64,000 nt of DNA from positions 20,267,027-20,331,026 of the forward strand of contig NC_037593.1 in the NCBI RefSeq assembly GCF_003073045.1, given 5' to 3'. How positions within the stretch are numbered: the stretch's first letter is position 1; each line of letters starts with the position of its first letter. Made by a program: the position numbers and the translations under genes. Below are positions 39,701 through 52,200 of the stretch, one piece after another. This DNA comes from Pomacea canaliculata (lineage: Eukaryota; Mollusca; Gastropoda; Architaenioglossa; Ampullariidae). The notes below the pieces were generated by a model that was not told where the DNA came from, ran no database searches, and worked only from the letters and a program-made list of their open reading frames with translations.

Positions 39701-41806
39701 AATAATGCATGATAATACAGTGTGCACGTCTGAAAAGGGTGGAGAGAGGGGTTCTTGCAAACTGATTTCGCAGAAAAGCTAACACGAAAAGATAGGTGCG
39801 GATCTTTCTAGAACATAGAGCCTTGACGCCCTCGCCGGTACACATGCTGACACTGCTGACCATGTTGTGGCCTTTCAGAAAGACGTTCCTTGACCACGAT
39901 GCCGACTGGCGAATCATCCAACCAGTCAGAAACGCAGAGGACGAGCTTTGCCATCTTGAAGACTCCACTGGGCAAGAGGATGGCCACAAGCCTCAGCAGG
40001 AAATACGTTATCGACACCCGCAGCCCGTCACAGACGACGACGACGACGACGACGAGTTACCCGATATTCTGCTGGCGGATGACAAACGAACGAAAGGAGC
40101 CATGCTGCATATTATTGGAGCAAAAGTGAAACAGGAGGAGATAGAAGAGGTGAGAGAGGGGGAGAGAGGGGGAGAGAGGAGAGGGTCCCATACATATACA
40201 CATATACAAGTAAACACATTCACACACAGTAACACATATATATATATATACTTACATGTACACGCACACGTTCGCAATCAGCGTTTCGTTTCTCAAATCA
40301 CGGTGATGTTGTTTTGTCTTGTTATTGTTTGTATATCGATCACTACAGGACTAGATGCAATTATTTCCCCTAAAATTCAACCAACGAGCGAGGATACTTT
40401 GATTTATTTTAATTTTACACCTGATGCATATTTCGTTTCAGATCATTAACAAGTTAGCCCCCTCCAAGCAGCTGTATTACCGATTTCTGCTCGAGGAAAG
40501 ACAACATGAGCAACACCTTCCTCCTGACTTTTCTGTTAAACCCATTTACGTCGCTGATGGCATCATTTCCGGTTCAGCTCAAGCTGAGATTATCAAAGCT
40601 CTGAAGCAGAAAAAGAAAAAGGACAAAGAAGAAGACGAAGACGAAGCACCCTGGCTTCGAAGCCGAGATCTTGCCCAGAAAATCATGTCTAGTCATCGCT
40701 GCAGTTACGAGAAAAAACAAGCCCTGAATTGTCCTTGCATACAGGGAACAACCAAGCAAAGGTATTCAAGTAACACGTCACTTCCTGCAGAAAGTTCAAC
40801 ACAAGAATTAGCGCATGCGTTCTCAGTAGACATCCGGTGTATCTCCGACGAAAGGTCGTTGCGACCTTACTGGGCAGACCCAGCCAGAAATTTACTGGAG
40901 GAGCCACCACCTCCTTCTACCCCCTTGTTGCCACCAGTAAAACAATCGAGCGAGAAGGCAAAACCACACGCCTCGCCAGTTCAGAAAAAAGGGAGGAAGA
41001 AAACTACTGTTGCACAAAAACCAGTAAGCCCGGCAAAGAAAACATACATCGTACCCTCTAAGATGAAACCAGTCGTATCACCCGCTAAAAGCAAACCAGT
41101 ACAAACTCTACCTGCAGTCAAAACAAATCGTGTATTGCCAAAACCCTCAGCTGCAGTAAGAACAGATCTTGCATTGAAAAGACCCTCACCTCCAGTCAAT
41201 GTGGTGGGAGACAAGGCGAAAGCTTCACGTGCAGTCAAACCGGCGACACCTGCAGCAAAATCCCAGCTCGCGACGAAGTCCCCATCCACAGACAAGACGA
41301 AAGCTGCAGCCAAAGGTTTATTATCTACACAGGAGCCCCCTAACACCGATACCTCCCAGAACTGCGCAGAATTGCTAACCAGTCCTCAAAGCTCGCCGAC
41401 GAGCGGCAGTCACTGGCCTCATCTTGCCCAGGACCCTGTGGGTGTGTCACTGGCCGTGTCACCCAGCCAAGCTTACGGGGCCATCGCAGCTTTGGGCGAT
41501 GTCCTGAAGGAGCCAGCGGCGATCGAGGTTGGCGAATCCGTGTCTCCCTTAGCAACATGCTCTCAAGAAGATAGCCCACACCTTCATGAAACGAGAGCTT
41601 CTTCTCATTCGAGAAGTCACTCGCCTTCCTCTGACAGGCAAGCAGCTCTCGGCCGTATGCAAATTACTCTCGAGGAATCTTCGTCACTGACGTATGTGTC
41701 ATCCGGGTCGTCTCGCTTTTCACCGTTGGGGGGAACCAGAGAGCTTGATCAATCTCTCTCCAGCGCTGGAGGAGTTGGACATTCTGCAGAATCCTCAGCG
41801 ACGTAG
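36764..41806 (+). CDS. CUB-domain single-pass membrane protein with long charged tail (5' end incomplete)
   Basis: Seven exons with matching phases: 36764-36857, 37700-37833, 38496-38636, 38901-39024, 39290-39427, 39879-40149, 40442-41806. The first three form a CUB domain: KILVTPWYPQPYPTGTL, LQVQVNN, GSCSEERLMLYE, KIIELCGNETTTIK, NKIMLRFYSTEINTKYSGFIIYVF. One cysteine pair is visible; the N-terminal pair would lie upstream. The fourth exon gives a membrane segment (IYFLFMAVAFIALIILFAH) followed by RTSKLKKS. The remainder, over 580 residues, is predicted cytoplasmic: a run of seven Asp, a KKKKDKEEDEDE block, and a Lys/Pro/Ala/Ser-rich region repeating words like KPVSPAK, KPSAAV and KPATPAAK. 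Exon 4 uses a weak donor (AT|GTTTGT at 39025); without it the frame ends at 39070 with a short tail. CUB domains usually bind extracellular ligands. I cannot name a family with this layout. Confidence 0.7.
37011..37155 (+). repeat. Pyrimidine-rich (CT) tract
   Basis: About 145 bases of almost pure C and T on the + strand, ending in a T run. It lies in the CUB-gene intron before exon 37700-37833, 545 bases upstream of that exon. Confidence 0.85.
37809..38004 (+). repeat. 49-bp minisatellite copying an exon end and its splice donor
   Basis: Four head-to-tail units of exactly 49 bases (37809-37857, 37858-37906, 37907-37955, 37956-38004). The first unit contains the last 25 bases of CUB exon 37700-37833 plus its donor GTAGGTTGG. 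Every later unit repeats a donor-like GTAGGTTGG, at 37883, 37932 and 37981. Use of a later donor would add 49 or 98 bases and shift the frame, or 147 and keep it. Confidence 0.9.
38331..38450 (+). repeat. Purine-rich (GA) tract
   Basis: About 120 bases of mostly A and G, with an (AG)n core at 38331-38342, in the CUB-gene intron following exon 37700-37833. It is broadly complementary to the CT tract in the preceding intron. Its end lies 45 bases before the next acceptor. Confidence 0.85.
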
Positions 41807-43249
41807 TGAGGTCGGCACAGGTCTTTATATCTGCTCACAGTGAAGACGGGGGAGACAAGTCCTCTGTCATCCGAGAAGGTACACTCTGACCAGTCCAGCG
41901 ACGTCCACAACAACCACGCAAAGGACTGCGAGAAACGTTAGTTCCCGTTTAAAGAAAAGGTTCTTGGTTCACATCGCATCCTACACTAACAGTTTTAACT
42001 CAACACAAAAAAGCTGACTGATTCAAGGTACAACTACAACTACACGATATAAACTGTATCTTTCATTAATTTAGTTCTGCTATAACATTACAGAAAAAAA
42101 CTTAAAAGTTTGGACATTTCATAATTGTTATGCACAAAGTCATATGCTGACAAAATCTTCTGGAACAAGAAGGAAAGAAAGTGCCTTTCTTGTTCTTCAG
42201 GCCAGTCGCCACATCTCAAAAAGTCCCAAAAGGTCTAAGACGATTATCTGTTCTTGTCGAGCCTACCTGGAAGTGGTCGAAAAAACAGTTGCTGCCTTCG
42301 AAGACGAGACCTCTCCAGTCTGGATGACCACAAGGTGGGACGCGCTATGCCAGACTCGGTGACTGGGACACCAAAATGGGACGAGCGATGTGCATGTCTC
42401 ACACCATGTAAATTATAATAATATCTGTGGAATGAAGCATAAACCTTCTCATGTAAAGTATTATTTATGTTGCAAAATATGTCTGGATAGAGCAAGCTAC
42501 ATATTTTTGATGTAAAAATACTCTCTGGTATAAAACATACTTGCTTGGCTGTTACTGAACTTAATTATTTCTGTTGTACGAACGATGGGTTGTTGAATTT
42601 TAAAAAAGTTTCATGCTTGAGGTGAGAAAATAATAAGTGTTATTTGAATATTTATTAATGACATAAAAACTATTGATACATGAAATATAGTCATCTGCGA
42701 ATGAATTATTTAATAAACCTATCTAACATCAAAAAGTCATGTATTCTTTCTACAGAAACTGAAAATAATCATGCATTTACAGAAAACGCGGAAAAAGCAG
42801 AGTCCGCAGCAATCTTCCTCAAGCGACCAAGTCTCAGGTGTTCATCATTCACCAGCCAAGCCCCAACTGCTCTTTTCTTTGTACGTTGTATCTCCATTTC
42901 CCACCCCTACTAAAATATCAAAACTATTTTGAAAGTAATTGTTTGTCAGTATTTATTAAGTCTTTTAAGTGCCGGCTTATAAAAAGTTCATACGTGCCAC
43001 ATCGTCTCAAAGTTGTAAGCGGAATAAGAGCTAACCTCACAACGAAGGGAAGTAATCGAGAACTGTGCCCTCCGCGAGGTAAAGCGAGTTACCTTTCTTT
43101 GCGTCAGGTCAACACATGCAAAGTAAAAGTTCACAGCCATCGAAACGCTATTTAGCGCCGACAAAAACAGAGCAGACGTCTGCGCCTCGCCCATGAAGTG
43201 TGGAGGATGAGCCATTCCCAGCCACTCTGAAGCCGTCCACATAAGTAAA
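41807..43249. other. CUB-gene 3' UTR and intergenic gap
   Basis: An AATAAA at 42712-42717 (+) is a candidate end for the CUB transcript, giving a 3' UTR of about 0.9 kb. The stretch 42780-42920 encodes a polar open frame (KTRKKQSPQQSSSSDQ) of unknown meaning. The last few hundred bases should contain the PAF-AH promoter; no TATA box or other clear site was seen. Confidence 0.4.
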
Positions 43250-46200
43250 ATGACTTGCCTGGGTATTAAAGTTGACTCCAAGTTTAGCGGAAACTCAAGT
43301 GAAGCAGAAATGAAAGACTTGGAAGCAGACGTCAAAATGACAGCCAAGAGGCGAATTCGGAGGCATTTACCCGTTGCGAAAGGACCTCACACTGTCGGTG
43401 TTGTTGATATCATGTGCGAGAGAGGCGAAAACGGGATTTTCTTTCGATTGTATTATCCAACAACAAGGACAGACATTTATGTGAGTATAGATCATTTCAT
43501 TGATATTTCCTCGTGTCAGCTCTTTTGGGTGTTTCTGGTTAGAAATTGAAGATTGATGAAGTTTGATATTCTCTCACTCTTTCATTCTTAAGTATCATTG
43601 TGAGAGAGAGATACACATGCCTGCGTGATGACAGAGAGGGAGAGAAGTTAAACAGGCAGAGATTATAGACCTGTGTATGATCAGGTGTAATATGTGTACT
43701 AAAATATTTTTGCCCGACACACAAAAGAAAGAGAAGGAAATGGCCGGGGCAGAGATTGTAGACCTGCACGTGACTGTGACATCACAGAGAGAGAGGTGGA
43801 GGGGAGAAAAAAAAACGTATACAAGCTCTTTTGTATCTCTAGAATCTTCACCCTGCCCTAAACTCTACATAAAGACATTCACAGATGCTATGCCGCCATG
43901 CTTCACACGCCTGATCGCACCCTCGCAATAAAACTCAATCACATTCACTCTCAGCACAGGTGCACAGCTCATCACAACTGATTGGTGGACGTGAAGTATT
44001 TCGCGATATGGCAAATATTTGTGAAGCACTAGAGCTGACTTCAGCTTTAATCATTCTGCCATACAGAGTGTTGTGCGCCTCAACCCAGCAGGCATCCGTG
44101 AGCTCAGGCTGACTGAAAGTATATTTTTCTGGGTCACAACAGGCCGCTCTACCACGCATCCCGCCGCAGTTCATTTTCCTCAATTCTCCTCCTCCCTCCC
44201 CGCGACCGTTGCCCCTCCCTACCAATGGTGAAGAACGCCGAGGACAGTTGCACGAACCGCATTCCGATGTCGCCAGGCAGGCTGGTCGATTTTCTTAGAG
44301 ATTTCTCAGAGTTCAAGGAAGTGCGACCGCCGTGGCCTGTCCCTCGCACAGCTCTAGTTCTTCACAACGGGATAGCAAGGCTCAGCACGCCTTATCATCG
44401 TAAAAGTCGATGATTTGCAATAATAAAAATAAAACACGCACTGACTCATTTAATTTACAATTTGATTCTAAATAATTTCACCTGTGTCATGACATCAACC
44501 CTGAGTTCAACACATCGCATCAACCTATGTTCCGATGATTGAAAAGATAAATTAAAGGCGTCCTGTCAGTTTGTCTCTCTGTTTGTCTGTCTGATGTCCA
44601 TTCACACATCCACTGCTCTCTCTCTCTCTATATTGATTGATAAGAAAAAAACAAGAAGCACTGTTAGGATGTTGTCTGAAAGCTGTGTGTGCATCTTCGA
44701 GTGTCTCTCTTGCAGACCCGGGACCGGCAATGGCCGCTGTGGCTGCCTCACAAAAAGTATGCCCTGGGTTACGTCCACTTCCTGCAATGGAACCCGGCCA
44801 TTTTCGGCAAGATCTTCAACTGGCTTGGGGGTAGGTGTAGGCTCACCTGTTTGTACGTCACTTACACACATTTCTACACATTGAAGGATAGTTCATTTCT
44901 GGGACTGAACACCTCATCCTTGGAGTCTGGTTGCGAGAAATATGTCTGTACAACAGCCAAAACTTTAATCGCTGGTATTTTGGCTACAGCTTGCCAAGGT
45001 GCCGCGCACAACATATCGTGTAGCCAACAATCAGACTTCTTTATCACAGCACAAACGACATTGTAACACTGTCGGTAGTTTATCCTCGGGAGCAAAAAAA
45101 TTGTAGAAATTATGTGAAGGAGTCAGTGTATTAACGGAGAAAATCGTGCATTTTTTCTGAGACCTGTCATCATCTAATTATTTATCCACTTTAAATAAAT
45201 AGGTCTGACAGCACATATAGTCAAAGATGGATAAGACAAACTAGTGCTTAACTGAATGGGGGGAACAGCTTGTTTTCTGTCAAATTCCTTCATTCTATCG
45301 TTAAACTTGATCGAATGGTACATATAAATTTATATCTTTAAAAACCTACTCGCGGCCAGTTCTCCTTATGTCCAGAATTGACTACAGAATCCTATGCCAG
45401 GTTAAGATTTGATGATACAGACTCGTTTTTCAGTACGCATTTTATCTTGTACTTTTTATCTTCCTGTGCGTGCGTGTGCACATGTGATACTCGCAGGTGA
45501 TGTGTATGTACCCGCCTTATGGCAGGCGCTTCTTCTCAAGTCCAACACGCCTTACCCAGTGCTCGTCTTCTCCCATGGCTTGGGCGGAAATCGAACCTCG
45601 AACACCTCCTTCTGTGTCGAGCTGGCTTCTCGGGGCTTCGTCGTGGCGGCCATAGAACACAGGTGAGCCGGATGCTGGAGAAAACTTGAGAGGTACTGCT
45701 AATACGGGCAGAAAACTGTAGTGGCGATTGACTTTCCTGGGATAGCTTAGAAACTACTAATCAGTATTTTATGGCAGAAAGTATCTGCAAAATTTCGCGG
45801 CACATTTCTCTCATAAAGTACCTGTTGGCAACATCTTGTGTTGTGCACAATTTTGGTTCTGTCCCCTGCGTGTCATGTCATAGAAATGTATCGATGTCAG
45901 TGTGTGATGCTGTCAGTGTTTATCCTCCATAAAATCTTAGAAGTTTTCAGAATCCTCCCTTCCTCCCCACGAAACATTAACAACATTATCGTGATCTTGA
46001 TCCTTAATGTCGAAAAACTGCTCTGTTTATCGGGGGCATGTAAGAGTGTGCAGCTGGTGTTTGATAACAAGTACTGTACTGACAAAATATTAGGTTTCAT
46101 ATCTGAGGTTTATTTGGCCTATGCGTTTGTCACCATAGCGACAAGTCAGTCGTCGTCCAATTAGTCTCCGTTATGTGTTCGTTATCTCTCCTGTCGCATG

Positions 46201-49200
46201 TGCACGCTACCCTTCCCCCCGCACACACCCCTCCCCCTTACAACCCGATCCCCAACCTTTGTCGGCTGCGACCAGAGGCTGGTTGTTGCGGGTACGGATG
46301 AAATCACAGACACCTTTGTGCCAAAATGTTTTATCATCTGAGCCACAGCAATGTCTTTTCCTCATTTTGTAAAACAAGCTTAAACTTTCCTTCGCTGTTT
46401 AAAAGACAGTAAACCTCTTTTTGCTCTTGGCATTTAACACACTGTGTAGTTTTGCCCGAGTCGACAGTCGAGTTGAGGTGGGTGCAAAGGAACTAACATT
46501 AGTCAGCAGTAGAATTGAGTGCAATGTATTGTCACAACACTGCACGTGAAAGCTCGTCCTGGTCATGAGTCAGCGGAGACAAGGATGAAACTGTGTGACA
46601 GGATTCTGCGTGGGAAGAGATGTTTGTCTCCTGCAGCCGGGATCAGACCCTCTTGCCACCCAACTGGTCACGTGATATGAATAACGTTTTTATTTTTTTT
46701 TTTTTAAGTGGGTTCAGCTGGTTAAAGTCGTACGTCAGAAAAAGTTCAAGAGAACCTTGTGGATGGGGGCATTGGGGGGTAGCTGACAAACCTTGCACCC
46801 CTAGCTTTTGAAAAACTGCTGCGAGGATCATTGAGCTGTCGGTGGCAAAGATCTGGCTATGCTCTTGGCAACGGCAGTAGACGTATGGTCGAGACAACAG
46901 ACATAAAAGCTTGGCAAAGCGGGAGGGAGGGGAAGTAAACCTTGGAGAAGTGCAGAGCGGCTAAACGTGTAGAGTCGGATCCACTCCGATACACACCTTT
47001 ACAAACCTACACATATTCTCATGCGTACATAACCCAGCTGCAATAAACTTAGCAGCGATGGAGTAGACACAGCACTCACAAGCCTGCGTGTCGGGATGCC
47101 CCCATCTATTCATGGCCGTCTGAGCCGAACGATACTTGCACAGCATTCACTCACTGTTCCAGAAGCGGGTCATCATAATACGCCCTTTACCAACAGGCCC
47201 CAGAAAGGTAATTGCGCTCAAAGGGTGCTGCCGGTGCAGCCGTTGAGCGCGTGCCTATGTCTGGTCTACTGCGACTTGTGCTTCTGCATGTCAGGCATGG
47301 TGGCTATAGGCCTTTTGCTTGTGTCTGTACAAAGCACCTCTTGTTTTCTTCCAAGAAACTAACACCTTAGAGTGAGTGTGAGTTATCTGTCTATATGACA
47401 GTTCATTGCAAGCCTAATGCCTGCACGGGCCTGTTTGTCTACGGAACAGCGGCGCCATGGCTGCGTTGGATAAACGGTTAAACTTTTACTTTTTTTTTTT
47501 TTTTTTCGTACGTGAGTTAACCTGTAGGCCCCACTTACCCTATGAAATTATGGACACTTTTGTATACGGGAAATATGTGCGAATGCCACTGTTACCTTCT
47601 CCCTGCCCCTCCCCCCATATTGAGAGGGTTTTTGATGTTGAAACAAATACACGAGGGAAAATGATTAACTTGTAGCATTACAGGGCTGTTATATTGTGTT
47701 GCATCACGCACCTTGTTTAAGCAAGGCATGACTGGGCCTTTATTTAGTGTGAAATCACTGGACTATGTTTTAGTGTGAAATCACTGGACTATGTTTAGTG
47801 TGGCATCACTGGACTATGTTTTAGTGTGAAATCACTGGACTATGTTTAGTGTGGCATCACTGGACTATGTTTTAGTGTGGCATCACTGGACTATGTTTAG
47901 TGTGGCATCACTGGACTATGTTTTAGTGTGAAATCACTGGACTATGTTCTAGCGTGTTGCATCAATGGGGCCTCGTGTATTGCTAGAGGAAACAACTTGT
48001 AAAATCCCACCAAATCTGTAATGGCGCTGTCCCTGACAGAGGCTGAATATCAATAGTTATTAATCTTATCAAATTATTGGATCGTGAAGCATTTAGGAAA
48101 ACATGTTTTAAATTTCCTTCAGTATTTCACCCTTTTTGTAATATAACACATGTATTATGTTAAGAAAGCTCAGGGTTACAATTTTTTTTTTAAAAAGCAA
48201 ACAGTTTTGTTTTCGAGGAGGAATATTTTCAGGCCTTTTATTGGTTGGGCGGCTGCGTATATCCACGGACATGCCCTTATGCTAAACATGCCACCTCGTG
48301 CAAAATATGTTTTCGCTTTAAACTTATTATTTACGTCACCATGTAAGACCGAAGACATCCCATGAACCCCTTCCTGACCTTCGCTAATATACCTGTAGCC
48401 CTTGATAGTGACTATTGATTGGTTACTGGCTGAGCTGGTGTTGCCATGGTTGTGTTTATGCGACAGAGAGGTAAAGACACTTCCAGTGTGCTGTGATTAC
48501 ATTTCTTGATCGAGCGCCAGATTCCACCCACCACCAACTGCACCGAGTTTTGACTTCGTTACCGGACGACAGAGGCACGTGTGGAAATGGTTGAACGATT
48601 GACAGATGTTTACAGATAACACTCGCTGACATTATTAGGTTCTTGCCTGGCCGGCTGTATAGAGCCGTAACAAATCATGTCAATTCTTCCTTGTCAGCAT
48701 TTATGTAGTGTGCAACATCGCATATGCCTAAACCGTTATTACAAACTCCAGTCACAACATTTATCAACCCCACTGCTGTCGTGACAGGTGGAGAGAGTTA
48801 AAAAGAGGAGCATGGGTACACTCTTGAAAAACATGCACACACGCACGGACACATGCACGTATGGGAGGACCGCAGACGAAACGAACTCATACTATAGCTG
48901 GTATATGTAGGATATATTATAATAATTGTAATAAACGTGTGACTTAAATAGCTATGATCACTCTCATTGAGGATCATTCCCTCGGCGCTTGGGACAAGAA
49001 CGAGACATGGATGGCATATGAAGAACGGAAGGATAAACAACCGTGCAGACAAGTAATAAAAGACAAATACAGAAGACGCAAAGATCGAGAAATCGGTGAG
49101 AAAACATTAAGGATTGAGAGTTTCGTGAACTGCAGAGGAAGACGAGCAAGCGGTCTAGTCAATAGACGGAAAAAGTGAAAGAAAGGGTTAGAGCAAGAGT

Positions 49201-52200
49201 GGGGAACTTTTTCTCCTCCAAGGACCATTTTGATATTTATAACATCATTCTCGGGATGTACAAAAAATATCTGCTTAAAAATTAGCCTGCTCTGTTAGGT
49301 CAAACTCTAGTTTCCCTACAGTGTGTTAGCTTCTTTACAACATGTGCAACACCATGTGTCTGACACTGCTGTCCTCTGAGTCACCACCATCCGCCTTTGG
49401 TGATTAGGTGTGCGTGAGCTGTGCTCACTCGCTATGAAAAGCATTGCGAAACAACTGTTTGGAGTCTGTAAAGTATATATGTTTATAATTAAAATGTTCC
49501 TAGAGTTGACAGTATGTTTGTTACTACAAAACCTTTTTTCCTAATGAACAATTTTCTGTTTGTGGTTGTACAAGGAAAGCACATTACTAATCGTAATCAT
49601 TACTATTTAGTACACACATATCTCGTGGCATTTAAAAAAGTGTCTAAGCTCATGCTACTCACACAGACATATGCTTGCACGTGCACAAACTAACTCATAA
49701 ACCCAACTAGTTTTTACCAGCTAAAGCTGTTTCATTTGCTCATCCTTTGGAAATCCATGAAAAGATTATGTTGGACACTTGTAGGCCTTCTACACTAAGG
49801 TATTGCATCAAACCGGAAGTGGTCTACCTCAATGAGGGGACATGTTTATACTAAGTTCTCCAAAATCGCCCGCCGGCAGCCGACGAGAAGCACATGTGTC
49901 TGTCTCATCATGCACTCATGTGTCCTGTCTGTCTCGTAATGAATGTTTCTTGTTTTTCCTTCAAAATTAACGTTAATGTGATTATTTACTTAGTATATAT
50001 ACATTTAAGTTTCCATGAAAAAGCTCGTAGATTTACTGACATCTGCGGCTGCTTGGCGGGCGGGATTATAAATGCCAGATGTTCCCCTACCCAGGATTAG
50101 AGGATGGAATAGCATTATGTGGATTGTATAATGTGCTTTTAGTTCACGTTTAAAGGATTCGATGATGGGTAGGTGACGGATATGGATATGGAAGAAGTCC
50201 ACGGGGGGACAGTTCTATTGTTTCGCTGCACAGTAATTAAAAATATTGTAACCATACATGTTGTTCTGATAATAGGAATAGTTAGGATACGGTCATCAGA
50301 CGAAGAGCAGAGTTGTCTGGCTGGGATGAGAGAAGTTGAGAGAAGTAGTCAAGGCAAGAACCTGAAATCAAATGAAAACACAGCGCAGACAGCGTGTACC
50401 AAAGGCGAGAACGGATGGATCGCCAGCAGGAGAGAAGTGACATGGTCCCGTTTCCTAGTTCTAATCCCCAGACGTGCAGCGAACACACACACAAACACGA
50501 GCGGTTAATGGGTGCTAACCGCCTACACAATTCAACGAATAAGTGCGATGAGAGCTGCCATACATACCCTATTTTTACCTTCACTCCTATCGATATAGCT
50601 GTTGCTGGGTACCCTAGTTCTGAGACTCCTGGGAATGTACCGGTTCTTGAGGCGCCACCTGTCAATAGATCAGCCAGGCAGGTAACCCCTCCTACCCCCC
50701 CCCCCCCATCCCCTGCACACTGTGCAATAGAAGCAGCACCCATACACCCCACTTCCTCTGTTTCTTTACATACGTCATAGTTCAGAAAGAGTTATGCTAC
50801 CCGCCGTCTTCAGTGTCTTCTTGTGTAAGATCTTGGCAATGAAAGGTTGTTATTGGTCAGATTTTTTTGTTGGTATTCTTTGAAAGGTATTTTCAACGGT
50901 TTTTAAGCTGCTGTCTACAAATATCGATTGACAGGAGAATATATATGTTTCATTGATTACGACATTTGACTTTAGGGGGTGCTGCGCAGTTTAACTTGAA
51001 AGGAGCATATCGTTTATGAAAAAAGTGTGGGTATAACTGAAAAAAATTAACTGAATTATTACAGATTACAGATATTATATATCAGTCCAGATGCACATAA
51101 AGGTATTCACACTGATACCACACGCACACTGTTTTCAAACAAGAAAGTCATAACGGAATAATAAGAGTGCTGAAGTCGGAGGTGGTGGGCCGCAAGGCGC
51201 ACCCTGAAATAACCACACCACCACGCAACACAGCCTATGCCACTTGGAGAAAGTAATGACAGAAATGGTGCTCGCCCTGTGAAGATCCGCCAGGCAGGTG
51301 CAGTGCCGGGCTCCGTGCCTCAGGCCACAGTCGGAGACCCTGCACAACAAGCTGTACGGGCCAGTGGAGACTCTACAGAAGACCACCAATTTCATATCAA
51401 GAGCTGGTCTCCAAGTGTGAAAGAGGCGAACGACAAAAAAACAAAAACAAAAACGGAATAATAAAAATTCTATGGTGATACATCAAAGGTCTGCCTAACT
51501 ATAGAAACATACAGCGTATGAAGCATATTTATGAGTCCCCTTGTATTTCTAGTCCACCCTCACTACCACCCACTCATTCCCTCCAGTGTACCAATAGTTG
51601 ACAAACGGGTGGAGGGCGCTGGGCCTGAGGGAGGTGTGACGTCATGCCTTGGTGTAGGTGTGGCTGCTGAGTGGCAGTAAGCAGGGCAGTGGGGTGGGTC
51701 CAAAGCTCCTCAGAACAGTAGAGGGTGTTCCCTGTTGACACTGGCCTGCTGGAGTGTAGTGTTGATATAAACTTACCATTCAGCAGGACTGACGTAAAGC
51801 ATGCAGTGGGGTGTGCAGGAGAAATAAGTCTTGACTTTTCTGCCCACAGCTATATACATGTAAAATTTATTCTGCCATTGTCGACTCTCTCACTTACATA
51901 TGCACATCATATCAAACTAGAAAAACATATTCAAATGTTCATTAACACATCCATCTCATTCTTTTTCATTTACTTTCTATCTCAAATGCACAACACCTAC
52001 TACATAGGAAAATCATATTTACTTATCCAAACACACACACATATGCAAAGCAAATATTACTTTTCTATTTTAAAACATTTATATTAGAATGTCTGGCTTT
52101 GAAAACAAGTCAGTGTTACTAAGTAGATAACATAGAAACTTATGATCACTATGGAAAGGTGCAAACCTTTTTCTAAAAAGACTGCATTTTTAAAAGAATA

